64,000 nt of DNA, taken from the NCBI GenBank assembly GCA_945952585.1, contig CAMFII010000001.1:186001-250000 (forward strand). The letters run 5' to 3'. The DNA comes from an uncultured Rhodobacter sp. (GTDB taxonomy: Bacteria; Pseudomonadota; Alphaproteobacteria; Rhodobacterales; Rhodobacteraceae). The stretch's first letter is position 1; each line of letters starts with the position of its first letter. Both the position numbers and the translations under genes were made by a program. The notes under the pieces were generated by a model. That model was not told the origin of the DNA. It saw only the letters and a list, made by a program, of their open reading frames with translations, and made no database searches. Positions 30,283 to 40,599 of this stretch are shown piece by piece.

Positions 30283-31461
30283 TCATCTGTCTGCGACTGT
30301 CGATTTCTGATTCCCATGCGCCGCTTTTCGGCTGGCATGGCGATGCTTGTCGCGGGCCCAGGCCAGCGCAAGCTGAACCAGCAATCCGGCAAGGATGATC
30401 ACCGAGTCCAGCGCGAAACCGCCGTTGACGACCTCTTTCAACGACTGACCAGCCAGCGCCAGAAGGCTGCCGCAGGCAAAAACCGGAAGCGCGTGGCGCC
30501 CGAGAAGGGCCAGCGGCGCGGCAAAGCGGGAAGCCGACGCGGTCCGGACCCAGCCGAGGGTGGAAAGCAGATAGCCCAGGGACAGGATATGCAGCAGCCG
30601 GGGCCAGGTTTCGTGCATCTTGTCGATGGTCGTGATGAACCGGGGCCAGCCATCCTGAAACGCCTGCCACATGGCCGTGTTGAAGGCGTCGCCAAGGGCG
30701 TGGTTTTGCGCCAGGATCGCGCTGACCAGCAGGAAGATTGCCGACATCAATTGCAGGTCGCGGCGGATCGGGACAAGGCGCCGTCCCTGCTTGAGCTCGA
30801 CACCCGTCAGAAGGCCGCAAACAAAGACGATCTGCCAGGTCAGGGGATTGAAGAACCAGCCGCCGGGCTTGGGGAAAGTGGGAAAGTTCCAGCCACTGAA
30901 GCCGGCGACGAGCCACAGCAGGACCGAACAGGCCAGAAGCACCCACGGCCACCGCAGCGCCACCCAGAGCAACAGCGGGGTGACGAACATCAGGACCGCA
31001 TAAAGCGGCAGAATATTGATGTATCCCAACTGCAGGGTCATGAGCGGCAAGCCGATAAGGAAGGCTAGGGGCGACTCGAAGAGGAAGTTGACCTCGTTGA
31101 GAAACAGCCGGTTTACCGCACCGAATCTCAAGGCCGCAGTCGCTGCAATGGCCAGCGCCCAGACCGAGATCAGCAGGTGGACCAGATAAAGGGTCCAGAC
31201 CCGCCCCCAGACACGCGAGATCGCGGGCCAATAGGGCGGCGAACGGAACGACAGTCCATAGGCCAGACCGGCCGACACGCCGGACATCAGCACAAAGCCC
31301 TCTGCCGCGTCGGAAAATCCGAAGTTCCGGCTGGTGAAATTCTCGTAAATGGTTCCGGGCACGTGGTTGATGAAGATCATCACCAGCGCAAGGCCACGAA
31401 ACACGTCGAGGCGTGGGTCCCGCTCTGACCGCGCGGCCCGGTTCGGCGACAGGTCAGGCAT
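30283..31461 (-). CDS. opgC: OpgC, succinyltransferase of osmoregulated periplasmic glucans
   Basis: Membrane protein (392 aa) of the OpgC/acyltransferase-3-like family that adds succinyl groups to periplasmic glucans. DPRLDVFRGLALVMIFINHVPGTIYE (residues 15-40) is split by the first membrane helix. AAEGFVLMSGVSAGLAYG (about 52-69) and about ten hydrophobic helices follow. It overlaps the opgH stop by 8 bases and is the last gene of opgGIHC, the same order reported for Rhodobacter sphaeroides, where opgC was shown to be needed for succinylation. Confidence 0.9.
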   Translation of the reverse strand: MPDLSPNRAARSERDPRLDVFRGLALVMIFINHVPGTIYENFTSRNFGFSDAAEGFVLMSGVSAGLAYGLSFRSPPYWPAISRVWGRVWTLYLVHLLISVWALAIAATAALRFGAVNRLFLNEVNFLFESPLAFLIGLPLMTLQLGYINILPLYAVLMFVTPLLLWVALRWPWVLLACSVLLWLVAGFSGWNFPTFPKPGGWFFNPLTWQIVFVCGLLTGVELKQGRRLVPIRRDLQLMSAIFLLVSAILAQNHALGDAFNTAMWQAFQDGWPRFITTIDKMHETWPRLLHILSLGYLLSTLGWVRTASASRFAAPLALLGRHALPVFACGSLLALAGQSLKEVVNGGFALDSVIILAGLLVQLALAWARDKHRHASRKAAHGNQKSTVADR

Positions 31462-33268
31462 GAACGGGCGGCACGGCTCCGTTCGCGTTGGCTACAGTCT
31501 CGACCATCGTCTCTTCCTCCCCGAGCCAGGCCCGCACGCAAGTGTCGTGCAGTCCGATGACTGGCGAAGGCGCAATCTCTGCAGGCACAGTCATCAGTCC
31601 GGACCGGCTGTCCTGCGACGACCAGGAGATCACGAAGGGCGCCAGGATCATCGGCAAGGCTACAGGGGAAAGCCATAGGACAAGACCGGGCGCAAGGAAA
31701 TAGACAACGGAAAGCCCGGCCAGACCATTGAGCGAGATCCACCGGGACGCTGCCCAGGCCTCGGCTACCGTCAGCCGACCATCGCCTCGGTTGTTCGCGG
31801 GCCAGCCTCCATCGCGGCCAAAGACCACCTGAAAGACCGACCGGGTCTGATACATGAGCAGGATCGGCGCGATGACAGAAGACAGCAGCAACTCCACAAC
31901 GGTCGAGACAAAGGCCCGAAGGCCGCCGCCGAAGCTGCGCGCGCGCCCCGTGGCCATGGCGTCGAGCGCGATCAGGAGCTTGGGCAGAAGCAGAAGGCCG
32001 AAGATGCCGACAGCCAGACCGATGGCTTTCGCGGATTCCGAGACGGGAAAGACCGGGAAGGGCCAACCGGCCTCGGGGAAGTAGTTGGGCGCCGGAGCGA
32101 ATTCCTGCGCCAAGACGCTCGCAAGGATGAAGGCCAGCCAGAAGAGCGGTGCGATATAGGCCAGCACACCCTGAACAAAGACCCAACGGCTCCAGAACTT
32201 CAGACCGGGCGCGGCGATCAGGCGGGTATGCTGCAGGTTGCCCTGGCACCAGCGGCGATCCCGCTTGGCGTGATCGACGATGTTCTCCGGCCCTTCCTCG
32301 AACGATCCGTCAAGGTCGTCATCCAGGCGCACGGTCCAGCCGGCCCGCGCCAGCAGAGCCGCCTCGACGTAATCGTGGCTGAGGATGTGGCCGCCGAAGG
32401 GGGGCTTCCCCTTCAGTTCAGGCAGACCGCAGCTCGCCGCAAAGGCGCGGACGCGGACGATGGCGTTGTGACCCCAGAACGGCCCCGTGCGCCCCTGCAT
32501 CATCGCCAGGCCGCGGGCAAAGATCGGGGAAAAGAAGCTGGCCGAGAACTGCATCGCCCGGCCGAAGCGTGACCGGGCGCGGATCACCCGCGGCAGCGTC
32601 TGCAGCAACCCGAGATCCGGCGCAGCCTCCATCCTGCGGATCATCTCGAGGACGGTCGCGCCTTCCATCAAGCTGTCGGCGTCAAGGATCACCGCATAGT
32701 CATAGGCGCCGCCCGAGCGGGTGAAGAAATCCTCGATGTTGCCGGCCTTGCGTCCGGTATTCTTTTCGCGGCGACGGTAGAAGATGCGCCCCTCGGCATC
32801 CCGGTCGCGCAGCAGTCGCAGGAACCACAGCGCCTCGCGCGCGGCGATCTCTTCGTTGCGGGTGTCCGAGAGGATGGCGAAGTGGATCGTTGCATCGGTC
32901 CCCGTCGCGGCGATCGACTGGTCCATCGCCGCCACGCGGGCAAAGGTGATGACCGGGTCCTCGTTGTAAACCGGCACGAGGATCGCCGTTCGTCCGTTGA
33001 TCGGCGCCGCCGGGATCTCCGGCGCAACCGGCCGGGTCGTCAGTCCGAGAAGACCCTGCGCCGCACCCCAGGCCAGCCAGAAGGTCGATAGTCCGATCAG
33101 GACTGAGCGGACGATATCCCAGCCATCAAGACCGTCGGCCTGACCGAACTGCAGGAACAGCATGAACCCGGTTGCCGCGGCGGCGATGCTGAGAGCAAAG
33201 ACCGACAGGCGCGCAGTCAGAACGGCGGCCCCGTTCTGGGCACCGTCACTTCGCCCGTCCGGTTGCAT
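31454..33268 (-). CDS. opgH: OpgH, periplasmic glucan glucosyltransferase
   Basis: Inner-membrane GT2-family glucosyltransferase (604 aa) that polymerises the glucan backbone from UDP-glucose. Two N-terminal helices (about 16-40 and 52-75) precede a cytoplasmic catalytic domain. That domain contains ILVPVYNEDP (about 95), the metal-binding ILDADSLM (about 195) and the QxxRW-type RRWCQGN motif (about 338). Several C-terminal membrane helices follow. At 604 residues it is shorter than the roughly 850-residue enterobacterial MdoH, as in Rhodobacter. It is three bases from opgI and overlaps opgC. Confidence 0.92.
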   Translation of the reverse strand: MQPDGRSDGAQNGAAVLTARLSVFALSIAAAATGFMLFLQFGQADGLDGWDIVRSVLIGLSTFWLAWGAAQGLLGLTTRPVAPEIPAAPINGRTAILVPVYNEDPVITFARVAAMDQSIAATGTDATIHFAILSDTRNEEIAAREALWFLRLLRDRDAEGRIFYRRREKNTGRKAGNIEDFFTRSGGAYDYAVILDADSLMEGATVLEMIRRMEAAPDLGLLQTLPRVIRARSRFGRAMQFSASFFSPIFARGLAMMQGRTGPFWGHNAIVRVRAFAASCGLPELKGKPPFGGHILSHDYVEAALLARAGWTVRLDDDLDGSFEEGPENIVDHAKRDRRWCQGNLQHTRLIAAPGLKFWSRWVFVQGVLAYIAPLFWLAFILASVLAQEFAPAPNYFPEAGWPFPVFPVSESAKAIGLAVGIFGLLLLPKLLIALDAMATGRARSFGGGLRAFVSTVVELLLSSVIAPILLMYQTRSVFQVVFGRDGGWPANNRGDGRLTVAEAWAASRWISLNGLAGLSVVYFLAPGLVLWLSPVALPMILAPFVISWSSQDSRSGLMTVPAEIAPSPVIGLHDTCVRAWLGEEETMVETVANANGAVPPVHA

Positions 33269-33271
33269 TTA

Positions 33272-33472
33272 TCAGCGCTCACCCCGTTGCGCGCCGCTGG
33301 TCGTTTCGGCACGACCCAATCCTAGCACAAGTCGCGCCATCACAAGACCCTGCTTGCGAGCGGGGGCCTCCAGCATCTGTTTGGGCATTGCCAGAGGGGC
33401 CTCGGGCAGGGCGCCGATCCGACCTGCCAGTTCCACGAATTCACGATCCATCATGCCCTCGGACGATTGCAT
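33272..33472 (-). CDS. opgI: OpgI-like small protein of the glucan operon
   Basis: A 66-residue protein between opgG and opgH. The ATG at 33472 overlaps the opgG stop as TGATG, typical of translational coupling; an in-frame ATG at 33487 is the alternative. It has no membrane helix or signal peptide. The sequence is mostly helical and basic at the end (MARLVLGLGRAETTSGAQRGER). In Rhodobacter sphaeroides the opgGIHC operon has a gene named opgI in this position that was reported essential for glucan backbone synthesis, with unknown biochemistry. The name here rests on synteny, not on a recognised domain. Confidence 0.65.
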   Translation of the reverse strand: MQSSEGMMDREFVELAGRIGALPEAPLAMPKQMLEAPARKQGLVMARLVLGLGRAETTSGAQRGER

Positions 33473-35073
33473 CACGCCACCACCCATTGATAAAGCCAGA
33501 GTTCAGTCAGTTTCCGCCCGAAACCCGCGACATGCGCCGAGAGTTCCACCGTTGCTCCAGGCTGGGCCGAAACGTCGACCACGAGCCTCCAGATATCTTC
33601 GCGCTCGGAGATATGCTGCAAAGTCTGCTGCACAATCTCGCCTCCCGTGATCGTGACCACGGCCTTTACGGAAGCGTCAGCCGGGAGGTTGCCAAGCAGG
33701 CCGCCCTTGAAATCGACGACGAACTTCCTCGTCCCGTCGCTAGCTTCGCTGCCTGCGACGCCACCCTTGCCGGCCCGAGTTTCGTATACATAGGCCAGAG
33801 TCTCGTTGCTATCATGCGGCAGATCGCCCCACCGCAGCCGGTAGGAGAATTCCCGCGAATCTCCGGCCTTGATATGGCCATCTGGCACCCAAAACGCAAC
33901 GATGTTGTCGTTCGCCTCGGATTCCGTCGGAATCTCGAACAATCGCACGAAACCTGCTCCCCAATCGCCGACCGGCTCGACATTCAGTGACGGGCGACGG
34001 TCGTACGCGGTGCCGGGGTCCTGATAGTTCTCGAAGTTACGGTCGCGCTGGAACAGGCCGAAGGCGCGCGGACTGGTTTCCTGGAAATACGACCCGGACA
34101 GGCGCGGCGGATTGTTCAGCGGCCGCCAGATCGTCTCGCCGTTCGCGCCGACAATCCGCAACCCGTCGCTGTCATGGACATTTGGGCGGAAGTCGTCGAA
34201 CTGATGGCGGTTCTTTTCCGAGAACAGGAACATCGACGTCAGCGGCGCGACGCCAAGCTGCTGCACATCCTGCCGGAAGAACAGCCGGGCCGTCACGTCC
34301 ATCAGCGTCTCGGCGCCGGGCGTGATGACAAAGCGATATGCGCCGGTCACGCTGGGGCTTTCGAGCGCGGCGTAGATCGTGATCGTCTGCCGCGCATCGC
34401 CGGGCTTTTCGATGTAGAAGCGCGAGAACCGCGGGAATTCCTCGGCGGTGTCGAGACCGGAATTGATCGCAAGGCCACGGGCGGAAATGCCATAGGCATT
34501 ACCCCGGCCAAGCGCCCGGAAATAGCTGGCGCCAAGAAATGCCACGACCTCGTCCCAGACATCGGGGCGGTTCAGCGGCGTGTGCAGGCGGAACCCGGCA
34601 ATCCCCGGCATCTGCGGGTTCGCCGGCAGCCGGGTCGCCAGATCGTTCAGGAATTGGAAATCGTCTGTGGTCACGACGATCGGTGCCGCTTGATCGCCGG
34701 TCACTTCGAAAAGCTGGATCGGGTCCTTGAACAGCCAGCCCATCGGCAGGGCATGAAGCCGGAAGAAGCTGCCGTCTTCCTGCCAGCGCGCCTTCTCGGG
34801 GCGGAAGCTGATCAGCCGGTAATCGTCGTAGCTCAGATCGTCGAATGCCGAATCCTTGTGCTCGGGTGCGGCATATGGCTGGGCCGCAAGGGCGCGCATC
34901 TCGTCCGACAACTGATCGAAGGAGAATTTCTGCGCCGCAGCACTCACTGCCGTATCCTGTGCACCTGCCTGGAAAGGCCAAGCCGTGGTCGCCAGCGCCA
35001 CTGCCGTCACGGGAACGGCAGCCAGAACGTCACGACGACGGACGCGCGGCGCGAATTGGATAGGAGCGGGCAT
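33472..35073 (-). CDS. opgG: OpgG, periplasmic glucan biosynthesis protein
   Basis: Periplasmic protein (533 aa) of the MdoG/OpgG family, needed for glucan backbone branching or release. A twin-arginine-type signal is visible at the N-terminus: RVRRRDVLAAVPVTAVALAT near residues 10-29, with cleavage after QAGA. Family signatures include FDQLSDEMRALAAQPY (about 52-67), YDDYRLISFRPEKA (about 83), FFRLHALPMGW and FLFSEKNRHQFDDFRP (about 300). The ATG at 35073 gives a normal signal length. An in-frame ATG at 35115 is possible, with a weaker fit. It is the first gene of opgGIHC. Confidence 0.9.
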   Translation of the reverse strand: MPAPIQFAPRVRRRDVLAAVPVTAVALATTAWPFQAGAQDTAVSAAAQKFSFDQLSDEMRALAAQPYAAPEHKDSAFDDLSYDDYRLISFRPEKARWQEDGSFFRLHALPMGWLFKDPIQLFEVTGDQAAPIVVTTDDFQFLNDLATRLPANPQMPGIAGFRLHTPLNRPDVWDEVVAFLGASYFRALGRGNAYGISARGLAINSGLDTAEEFPRFSRFYIEKPGDARQTITIYAALESPSVTGAYRFVITPGAETLMDVTARLFFRQDVQQLGVAPLTSMFLFSEKNRHQFDDFRPNVHDSDGLRIVGANGETIWRPLNNPPRLSGSYFQETSPRAFGLFQRDRNFENYQDPGTAYDRRPSLNVEPVGDWGAGFVRLFEIPTESEANDNIVAFWVPDGHIKAGDSREFSYRLRWGDLPHDSNETLAYVYETRAGKGGVAGSEASDGTRKFVVDFKGGLLGNLPADASVKAVVTITGGEIVQQTLQHISEREDIWRLVVDVSAQPGATVELSAHVAGFGRKLTELWLYQWVVA

Positions 35074-35431
35074 GGCCTTGGTTGTTTTCAGCAGGTTCGG
35101 GCGGGTAAATGACATTTCCGGGTCAAGCGATCCAGCAAAAGACCCTTGCGTTGAGCGCATTGCTGCCATGCATCTACCGCAAACCCTCTGCAAATGCGAG
35201 CTACGGCGCTCGCCTCATCACAATTGCATCGCGGGATAGCAATATTCTGCAACTGCAGCGTAGTGCATCAGTAACATTTCTGCGCCCTTCCCGAAAAGGT
35301 GGCACAGGGTTCTGCACGAAAATTGGGCAGGTTCCCGCCAAGACGCCGGACAAAACCGGCCAAGAGACGCGAAAACGGGCAGAAGAACGAATCAGAGCCG
35401 CCCGATTGTGCGCTCGCCTAATCCCCCGCGA
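35074..35431. other. Intergenic region between mtlK and opgG
   Basis: About 360 bases, both flanking genes on the minus strand. A GCCGG/CCGGC hairpin around 35350-35370 may end the smo-mtlK transcript, but lacks a T run. The rest is lower in GC (35200-35290 contains CAATATTCTGCAACTGCAG) and probably carries the opg promoter. No gene seen. Confidence 0.5.
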
Positions 35432-36868
35432 TCACCCGCGCAGGTAGTCCGCCAGAACCGCCCGGGTCCCCCGCGCCCAAAGGGCAGACAGCCATTTCGC
35501 AAAGCTGGCCTGCACCCGCGCATCGCGCCCGATCTCGCCATAGATGTCGTCCATGGCCAGCCAGCGCGACGGGTCGGCTTTCGCCGATTGGGCAACAATC
35601 GTCAGTCGGTCCCAATTGGGATCGTTCGGTGCCGTGACCGCGCCGCTGTCGGTTGTCCCGGCGCAGTAGCGGCACCACAGCGCGCATTCGAGGATCAGCC
35701 CTTCGGGCACCCGACCCGCCGCAAGGTTGTCCCGAAGGGACGGGAGGATGAATTTCGGTTGACGGTTCGATCCGTCAAGGCACAGGCGACGGATCGTGTC
35801 GGCGATTTCGGGATTGGCGAAGCGGCCCTGGATCAGCCGGAAGTAGTCGCCAAGATCAGTATTCGGCACCGGCGGCACCAAGGGAACGATGTCCTCGCCT
35901 TCGACCTTGGCAAGGAAAGCTGCAATCTGCGGATCCGCCATCGCTTCGTGCACCAGTTCGATGTCCAGAAGACCGCCCGGATAGGCGATGATCGCGTGGC
36001 CACCGTTGAGGATGCGGATCTTCATCGCCTCGTAGGCATGGACGTGATCGGTAAAGGTCACGCCGACCTCTTCCAGCGCCGGACGCCCGGCGGTGAAATG
36101 ATCCTCGAGCACCCATTGACGGAACGGCTCGCAGGTAACCGGCACCGGGTCGTCCAGCCCGAACTCTGCGGCAAGGGCGCGCTCGCGCGGTCCGGTCGCC
36201 GGGGTGATGCGGTCGACCATGCCATTGGGGAAGGCCACGTTGGCCCGCACCCAGTCGGCAAAGGCCGGATCGGAAAGATCGGCAAGTCCGGTGACGGCGT
36301 CACGGGTGACATGGCCGTTGCCGGGCAGGTTGTCGCAGGACATGACGGTGAAGGGCTGCACGCCAGCCGCGCGCCGCGCCTTGAGCGCCGCGAGGATCGC
36401 GCCGAAGGCCGTGATCGGTTTGCCGGGGTTACGGGCGTCTGCCGTGATGTCAGCCGCGCCGGGATCGAAGCGTCCCGTCGCCGGATCAACGAAGTATCCG
36501 CCCTCGGTCACGGTGAGCGAGACGATGCGTATCGCGGGATCGGCCATCGCGGCGATCAGCGGGGCGTTGTCGGGTGCCACTTCGGCAAAGTCGATCATGG
36601 CGCCAATACGCCGCGCCTTGTGACCTGCGGGATCAAGCTCGATAACGGTCGAAAGGTAGTCCTGCGCGCGCAACTGGTCGCGCATCCGCGCGTCGCCTTC
36701 CCGGACGCCCGCGCCGACGATGGCCCAGTCATGGTCGCGCCCCTTGGCAAACAGGTCGTCCAGATAGACGGCCTGGTGCGCGCGGTGGAAGTTGCCGAGG
36801 CCGATATGGACGATACCCCGGCTCAGGCGGCGGCGGTCATAGGCGGGAAGGGAGACGATACGCGGCAT
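35432..36868 (-). CDS. mtlK: Mannitol 2-dehydrogenase
   Basis: Long-chain polyol dehydrogenase (478 aa) oxidising D-mannitol to D-fructose with NAD. IVHIGLGNFHRAHQAVYLDDL (split near residues 19-39) is the N-terminal nucleotide-binding signature. The catalytic K-x4-N-x2-H motif is in MKIRILNGGHA (about residues 288-298). GGLLDIELVHEAM follows. It is the last gene of the polyol operon, 54 bases after smoS, in the order known from Rhodobacter sphaeroides. The related fructuronate and tagaturonate reductases share the fold, but the operon context favours mannitol. Confidence 0.9.
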   Translation of the reverse strand: MPRIVSLPAYDRRRLSRGIVHIGLGNFHRAHQAVYLDDLFAKGRDHDWAIVGAGVREGDARMRDQLRAQDYLSTVIELDPAGHKARRIGAMIDFAEVAPDNAPLIAAMADPAIRIVSLTVTEGGYFVDPATGRFDPGAADITADARNPGKPITAFGAILAALKARRAAGVQPFTVMSCDNLPGNGHVTRDAVTGLADLSDPAFADWVRANVAFPNGMVDRITPATGPRERALAAEFGLDDPVPVTCEPFRQWVLEDHFTAGRPALEEVGVTFTDHVHAYEAMKIRILNGGHAIIAYPGGLLDIELVHEAMADPQIAAFLAKVEGEDIVPLVPPVPNTDLGDYFRLIQGRFANPEIADTIRRLCLDGSNRQPKFILPSLRDNLAAGRVPEGLILECALWCRYCAGTTDSGAVTAPNDPNWDRLTIVAQSAKADPSRWLAMDDIYGEIGRDARVQASFAKWLSALWARGTRAVLADYLRG

Positions 36869-36922
36869 GGCTTGGCCTCGGAATTTGGGCGGTCGTGAAA
36901 GCGAAGAAGGCGTCCTTGCCCG

Positions 36923-37689
36923 TCAACTCATCCAGTTCCCGCCATCGACGTTGTAGGTCTGCGAAACGACGTAATCGGACTCGGCAGAGGCAAGAAAGAT
37001 CGCCATGCCAGTCAGATCCTGCGCGGTGCCCATGCGGCCGAACGGCACCTCGAGCCCGACGCGGCGTTTCTTCTCGCCTTTCGGCAGGCCCTCGTACTTG
37101 GCGAACAACGCATCAACCCCGTCCCAATGGTCGCCATCGACCACGCCAGGCGCGATCGCATTGACGTTGATGCCGTGCTTGATGAGGTTCAGCCCCGCGC
37201 TCTGGGTCAGGCTGATGACGGCGGCCTTGGTCGCGCAGTAGACCGCGACCAGGGCCTCGCCCCGGCGTCCGGCCTGGCTGGCCATGTTGATGATCTTGCC
37301 GCCGCCGCCACGGGCGATCATATGCCGGGCGACCGCCTGCATGGTGAAAAGCGTACCGGCGACGTTGATCGAGAACAGTCGATCGTAGCTGGCGCGGGTG
37401 ATCTCGACAATTGGCGCCAGGTCGAACAGGGCAGCGTTATTCACGAGGATGTCGATCCGCCCCATGCGTTCGACGGCCTCTGCCACCGCCGCCTCGATGC
37501 TCGCCTGCTCGCTCACATCCATGCGGATCGCGATCGCACCATCGCCCAGCTCGTTCGCGGCGGCATCTGCGGCGGCATAGTTGATATCCGCGATCGCGAC
37601 CTTTGCCCCCTCGCGCAGGTAGGCCCGCGCGAATTCAAGGCCGATGCCCCGCGCGGCGCCTGTTATCAGGGCGCATTTGCCTTCCAGTC

Positions 37690-37693
<4 letters not shown>
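36923..37693 (-). CDS. smoS: Sorbitol dehydrogenase (short-chain type)
   Basis: Short-chain dehydrogenase (256 aa) converting sorbitol to fructose and galactitol to tagatose with NAD. The cofactor motif TGAARGIG (about 11-18), NNAALFD (about 87-93) and the catalytic serine and tyrosine/lysine in [15 protein letters not shown] and YCATK (about 138-158) are present. The C-terminal [13 protein letters not shown]-like end (here [14 protein letters not shown]) is nearly that of the Rhodobacter sphaeroides enzyme. Its start overlaps the smoK stop by 4 bases. Confidence 0.93.
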
Positions 37694-38691
<998 letters not shown>

Positions 38692-38701
38692 GTCTTTCCC
38701 C

Positions 38702-39532
38702 TTACTTCACGGCGCCAAAGGTCAGGCCGCGGACGAGTTGCTTCTGGCTGAACCAGCCAAGGATCAGGATCGGAGCGATGGCCATGGTGCTGGCCGCGCT
38801 GAGTTTCGCGTAGAACAGGCCCTGCGGCGCCGAGAAGCTGGCGATGAAGGCCGAAAGCGGCGCTGCCTTGGTGGTGGTCAGCGTGATGGTCCAGAACGCC
38901 TCGTTCCAGGCGAGGATCACGTTGAGAAGGAGCGTCGAGGCGATGCCGGGGATCGCCATCGGCGTCAGCACATAGACGATCTCGTTCCAGAGGCTCGCCC
39001 CGTCCATCCGCGCGGCTTCCAGGATCTCGCCCGGGATCTCGCGGAAGTAGGTGTAGAGCATCCAGACGATGATCGGCAGGTTCATCAGCATCAGCGCCAG
39101 GACGAGGCCGGTCTTGGTGTCGAACAGGCCAATCCGCTGGAAGACGAGGTAGAGCGGGATCATGACCGCGACCGCGGGCATCATCTTTGTCGACAGCATC
39201 CACATCAGCAGGTCCTTGGTGCGCTTCGTCGGCACGAAGGCCATGGACCAGGCAGCCGGGATTGCCACCGCGAGGCCAAGCAGGGTCGAGCCGATCGAGA
39301 TCACGACTGAGTTCCAGAAGAAGCGCGGATAGTCGGACCGCGCCCAGACCTCGGCATAGTTCTCGAGCGTCCAGCTGGCAGAGAAGAGCTCGGGCGGCGA
39401 TGCGACGGCCGATGCCTCGGTCTTGAAGCTGGTGATCAGCATCCACAGGACCGGGAAGAAGATCAGCAGCGCGACGGACCAGGCAGCAATCGTGGTCAGC
39501 AGGCGGCGTCGGGGCGAAAGGGTGCGGGCCAT
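38702..39532 (-). CDS. smoG: Polyol ABC transporter permease SmoG
   Basis: MalG-type inner-membrane permease (276 aa) with six helices. The first spans about residues 13-33. The EAA loop that contacts the ATPase is [20 protein letters not shown] (about 193-212). The start [12 protein letters not shown] at 39532 lies 14 bases after smoF. It forms the channel with SmoF. Confidence 0.92.
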   Translation of the reverse strand: MARTLSPRRRLLTTIAAWSVALLIFFPVLWMLITSFKTEASAVASPPELFSASWTLENYAEVWARSDYPRFFWNSVVISIGSTLLGLAVAIPAAWSMAFVPTKRTKDLLMWMLSTKMMPAVAVMIPLYLVFQRIGLFDTKTGLVLALMLMNLPIIVWMLYTYFREIPGEILEAARMDGASLWNEIVYVLTPMAIPGIASTLLLNVILAWNEAFWTITLTTTKAAPLSAFIASFSAPQGLFYAKLSAASTMAIAPILILGWFSQKQLVRGLTFGAVK

Positions 39533-39546
39533 GTGTTCTCCTCCGC

Positions 39547-40419
39547 TCAGGCGTCGAGGTTCTTGCCAAGGCCGCGCATCAGGAAGACCGCGACGATGTT
39601 TGCGAGGATGACCGCGATGATCCCGCCCGCAGCCGCGCGGCCGATGTCCTTGGCCACGATTGCCTGCTTGAAGATCATGTAGGGAAGCGTGGTCGAGGCC
39701 GATCCGGGCCCGCCCTGCGTCGTGGTGTAGATCTCGCCGAAGATCCCCAGAAGGAAGATGGTCTGGATCAGGATAACGGCTGTGATCGCGCGGGTCAGGT
39801 GCGGCAGGATGATGTAGCGGAAGCGGCTGAAGGCGCTGGCGCCGTCCATCTCGGCGGCCTCGAGCTGTTCAGAGGACAGCGATTGCAGGGCGGTCAGGAG
39901 GATCAGCGTCGCGAAGGGCAACCATTCCCAGGCGACGATCCCGATGACCGATGGCATCGGATACTGCTCGAGGAACAGGATCGGCTGCGCCCCGAGACCG
40001 CGCGCAACGGCGGCGAACAGGCCGTTCTGGGGGTGCATGAACAGGTTTTCCCAGATCGACGCGGCGACCGGCGGCATGACGAAGAAGGGCGCGATCACAA
40101 GGATGCGGAGGACCCCCTGCCCCTTCACCGGCTGGTCGATCAGCAGCGCAACCAGCGTGCCGAGAACGACGGTGATGATCAGCACCCCACCCACGAGGGC
40201 CAGCGTATTCCAGATCGCCAACCAGAAATCGGGCGATTTCAGGAACCAAACAAAGTTGTTGAAGCCGACCCACCCGGTCCGGTCAGGCGACAGGAGACGA
40301 TACAGCCGGAACGAGAAGTACAGCGTCATCGCCAGCGGCACGATCATCCAGATGAACAGCAGGATGACCGAAGGCGCCACCATCAGGCGCGCGGCAAGAC
40401 GGGTGGATTGCGTCGACAT
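39547..40419 (-). CDS. smoF: Polyol ABC transporter permease SmoF
   Basis: MalF-type permease (290 aa) with six helices. N-terminal helix LMVAPSVILLFIWMIVPLAMTLYFSF at about 12-37. The EAA loop is EAAEMDGASAFSRFRYIILP (about 187-206), and the segment TTQGGPGSASTTLPYMIF (about 230) is typical of this polyol subfamily. It follows smoE after a 180-base gap with two hairpins. Confidence 0.92.
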   Translation of the reverse strand: MSTQSTRLAARLMVAPSVILLFIWMIVPLAMTLYFSFRLYRLLSPDRTGWVGFNNFVWFLKSPDFWLAIWNTLALVGGVLIITVVLGTLVALLIDQPVKGQGVLRILVIAPFFVMPPVAASIWENLFMHPQNGLFAAVARGLGAQPILFLEQYPMPSVIGIVAWEWLPFATLILLTALQSLSSEQLEAAEMDGASAFSRFRYIILPHLTRAITAVILIQTIFLLGIFGEIYTTTQGGPGSASTTLPYMIFKQAIVAKDIGRAAAGGIIAVILANIVAVFLMRGLGKNLDA

Positions 40420-40524
40420 GGCAGTCTCCGGAGGATGGGGCCGGGAAGTGGCACGCTTGCGGCCCTAGAAATGGGGCCATACGCGCCGGTTTTGTCGGAC
40501 CTGGGCCGCGCATAGCGGCCGGAG

Positions 40525-40592
40525 GCGAAGGGCGGACCTGGAGAAGCGATCCGCCCTTCGCGGGAGGCGGGGCCGGACCGAAGCCCGGCCCC
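40525..40592 (-). other. Two intercistronic hairpins between smoE and smoF
   Basis: A 12-base perfect stem (40525-40536 with 40550-40561, GCGAAGGGCGGA/TCCGCCCTTCGC) and an 8-base stem (40569-40576 with 40585-40592, GGGGCCGG/CCGGCCCC) follow the smoE stop. There is no T run. This is consistent with protecting the smoE message or partial termination. Confidence 0.6.
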
Positions 40593-40599
40593 AAACGCA

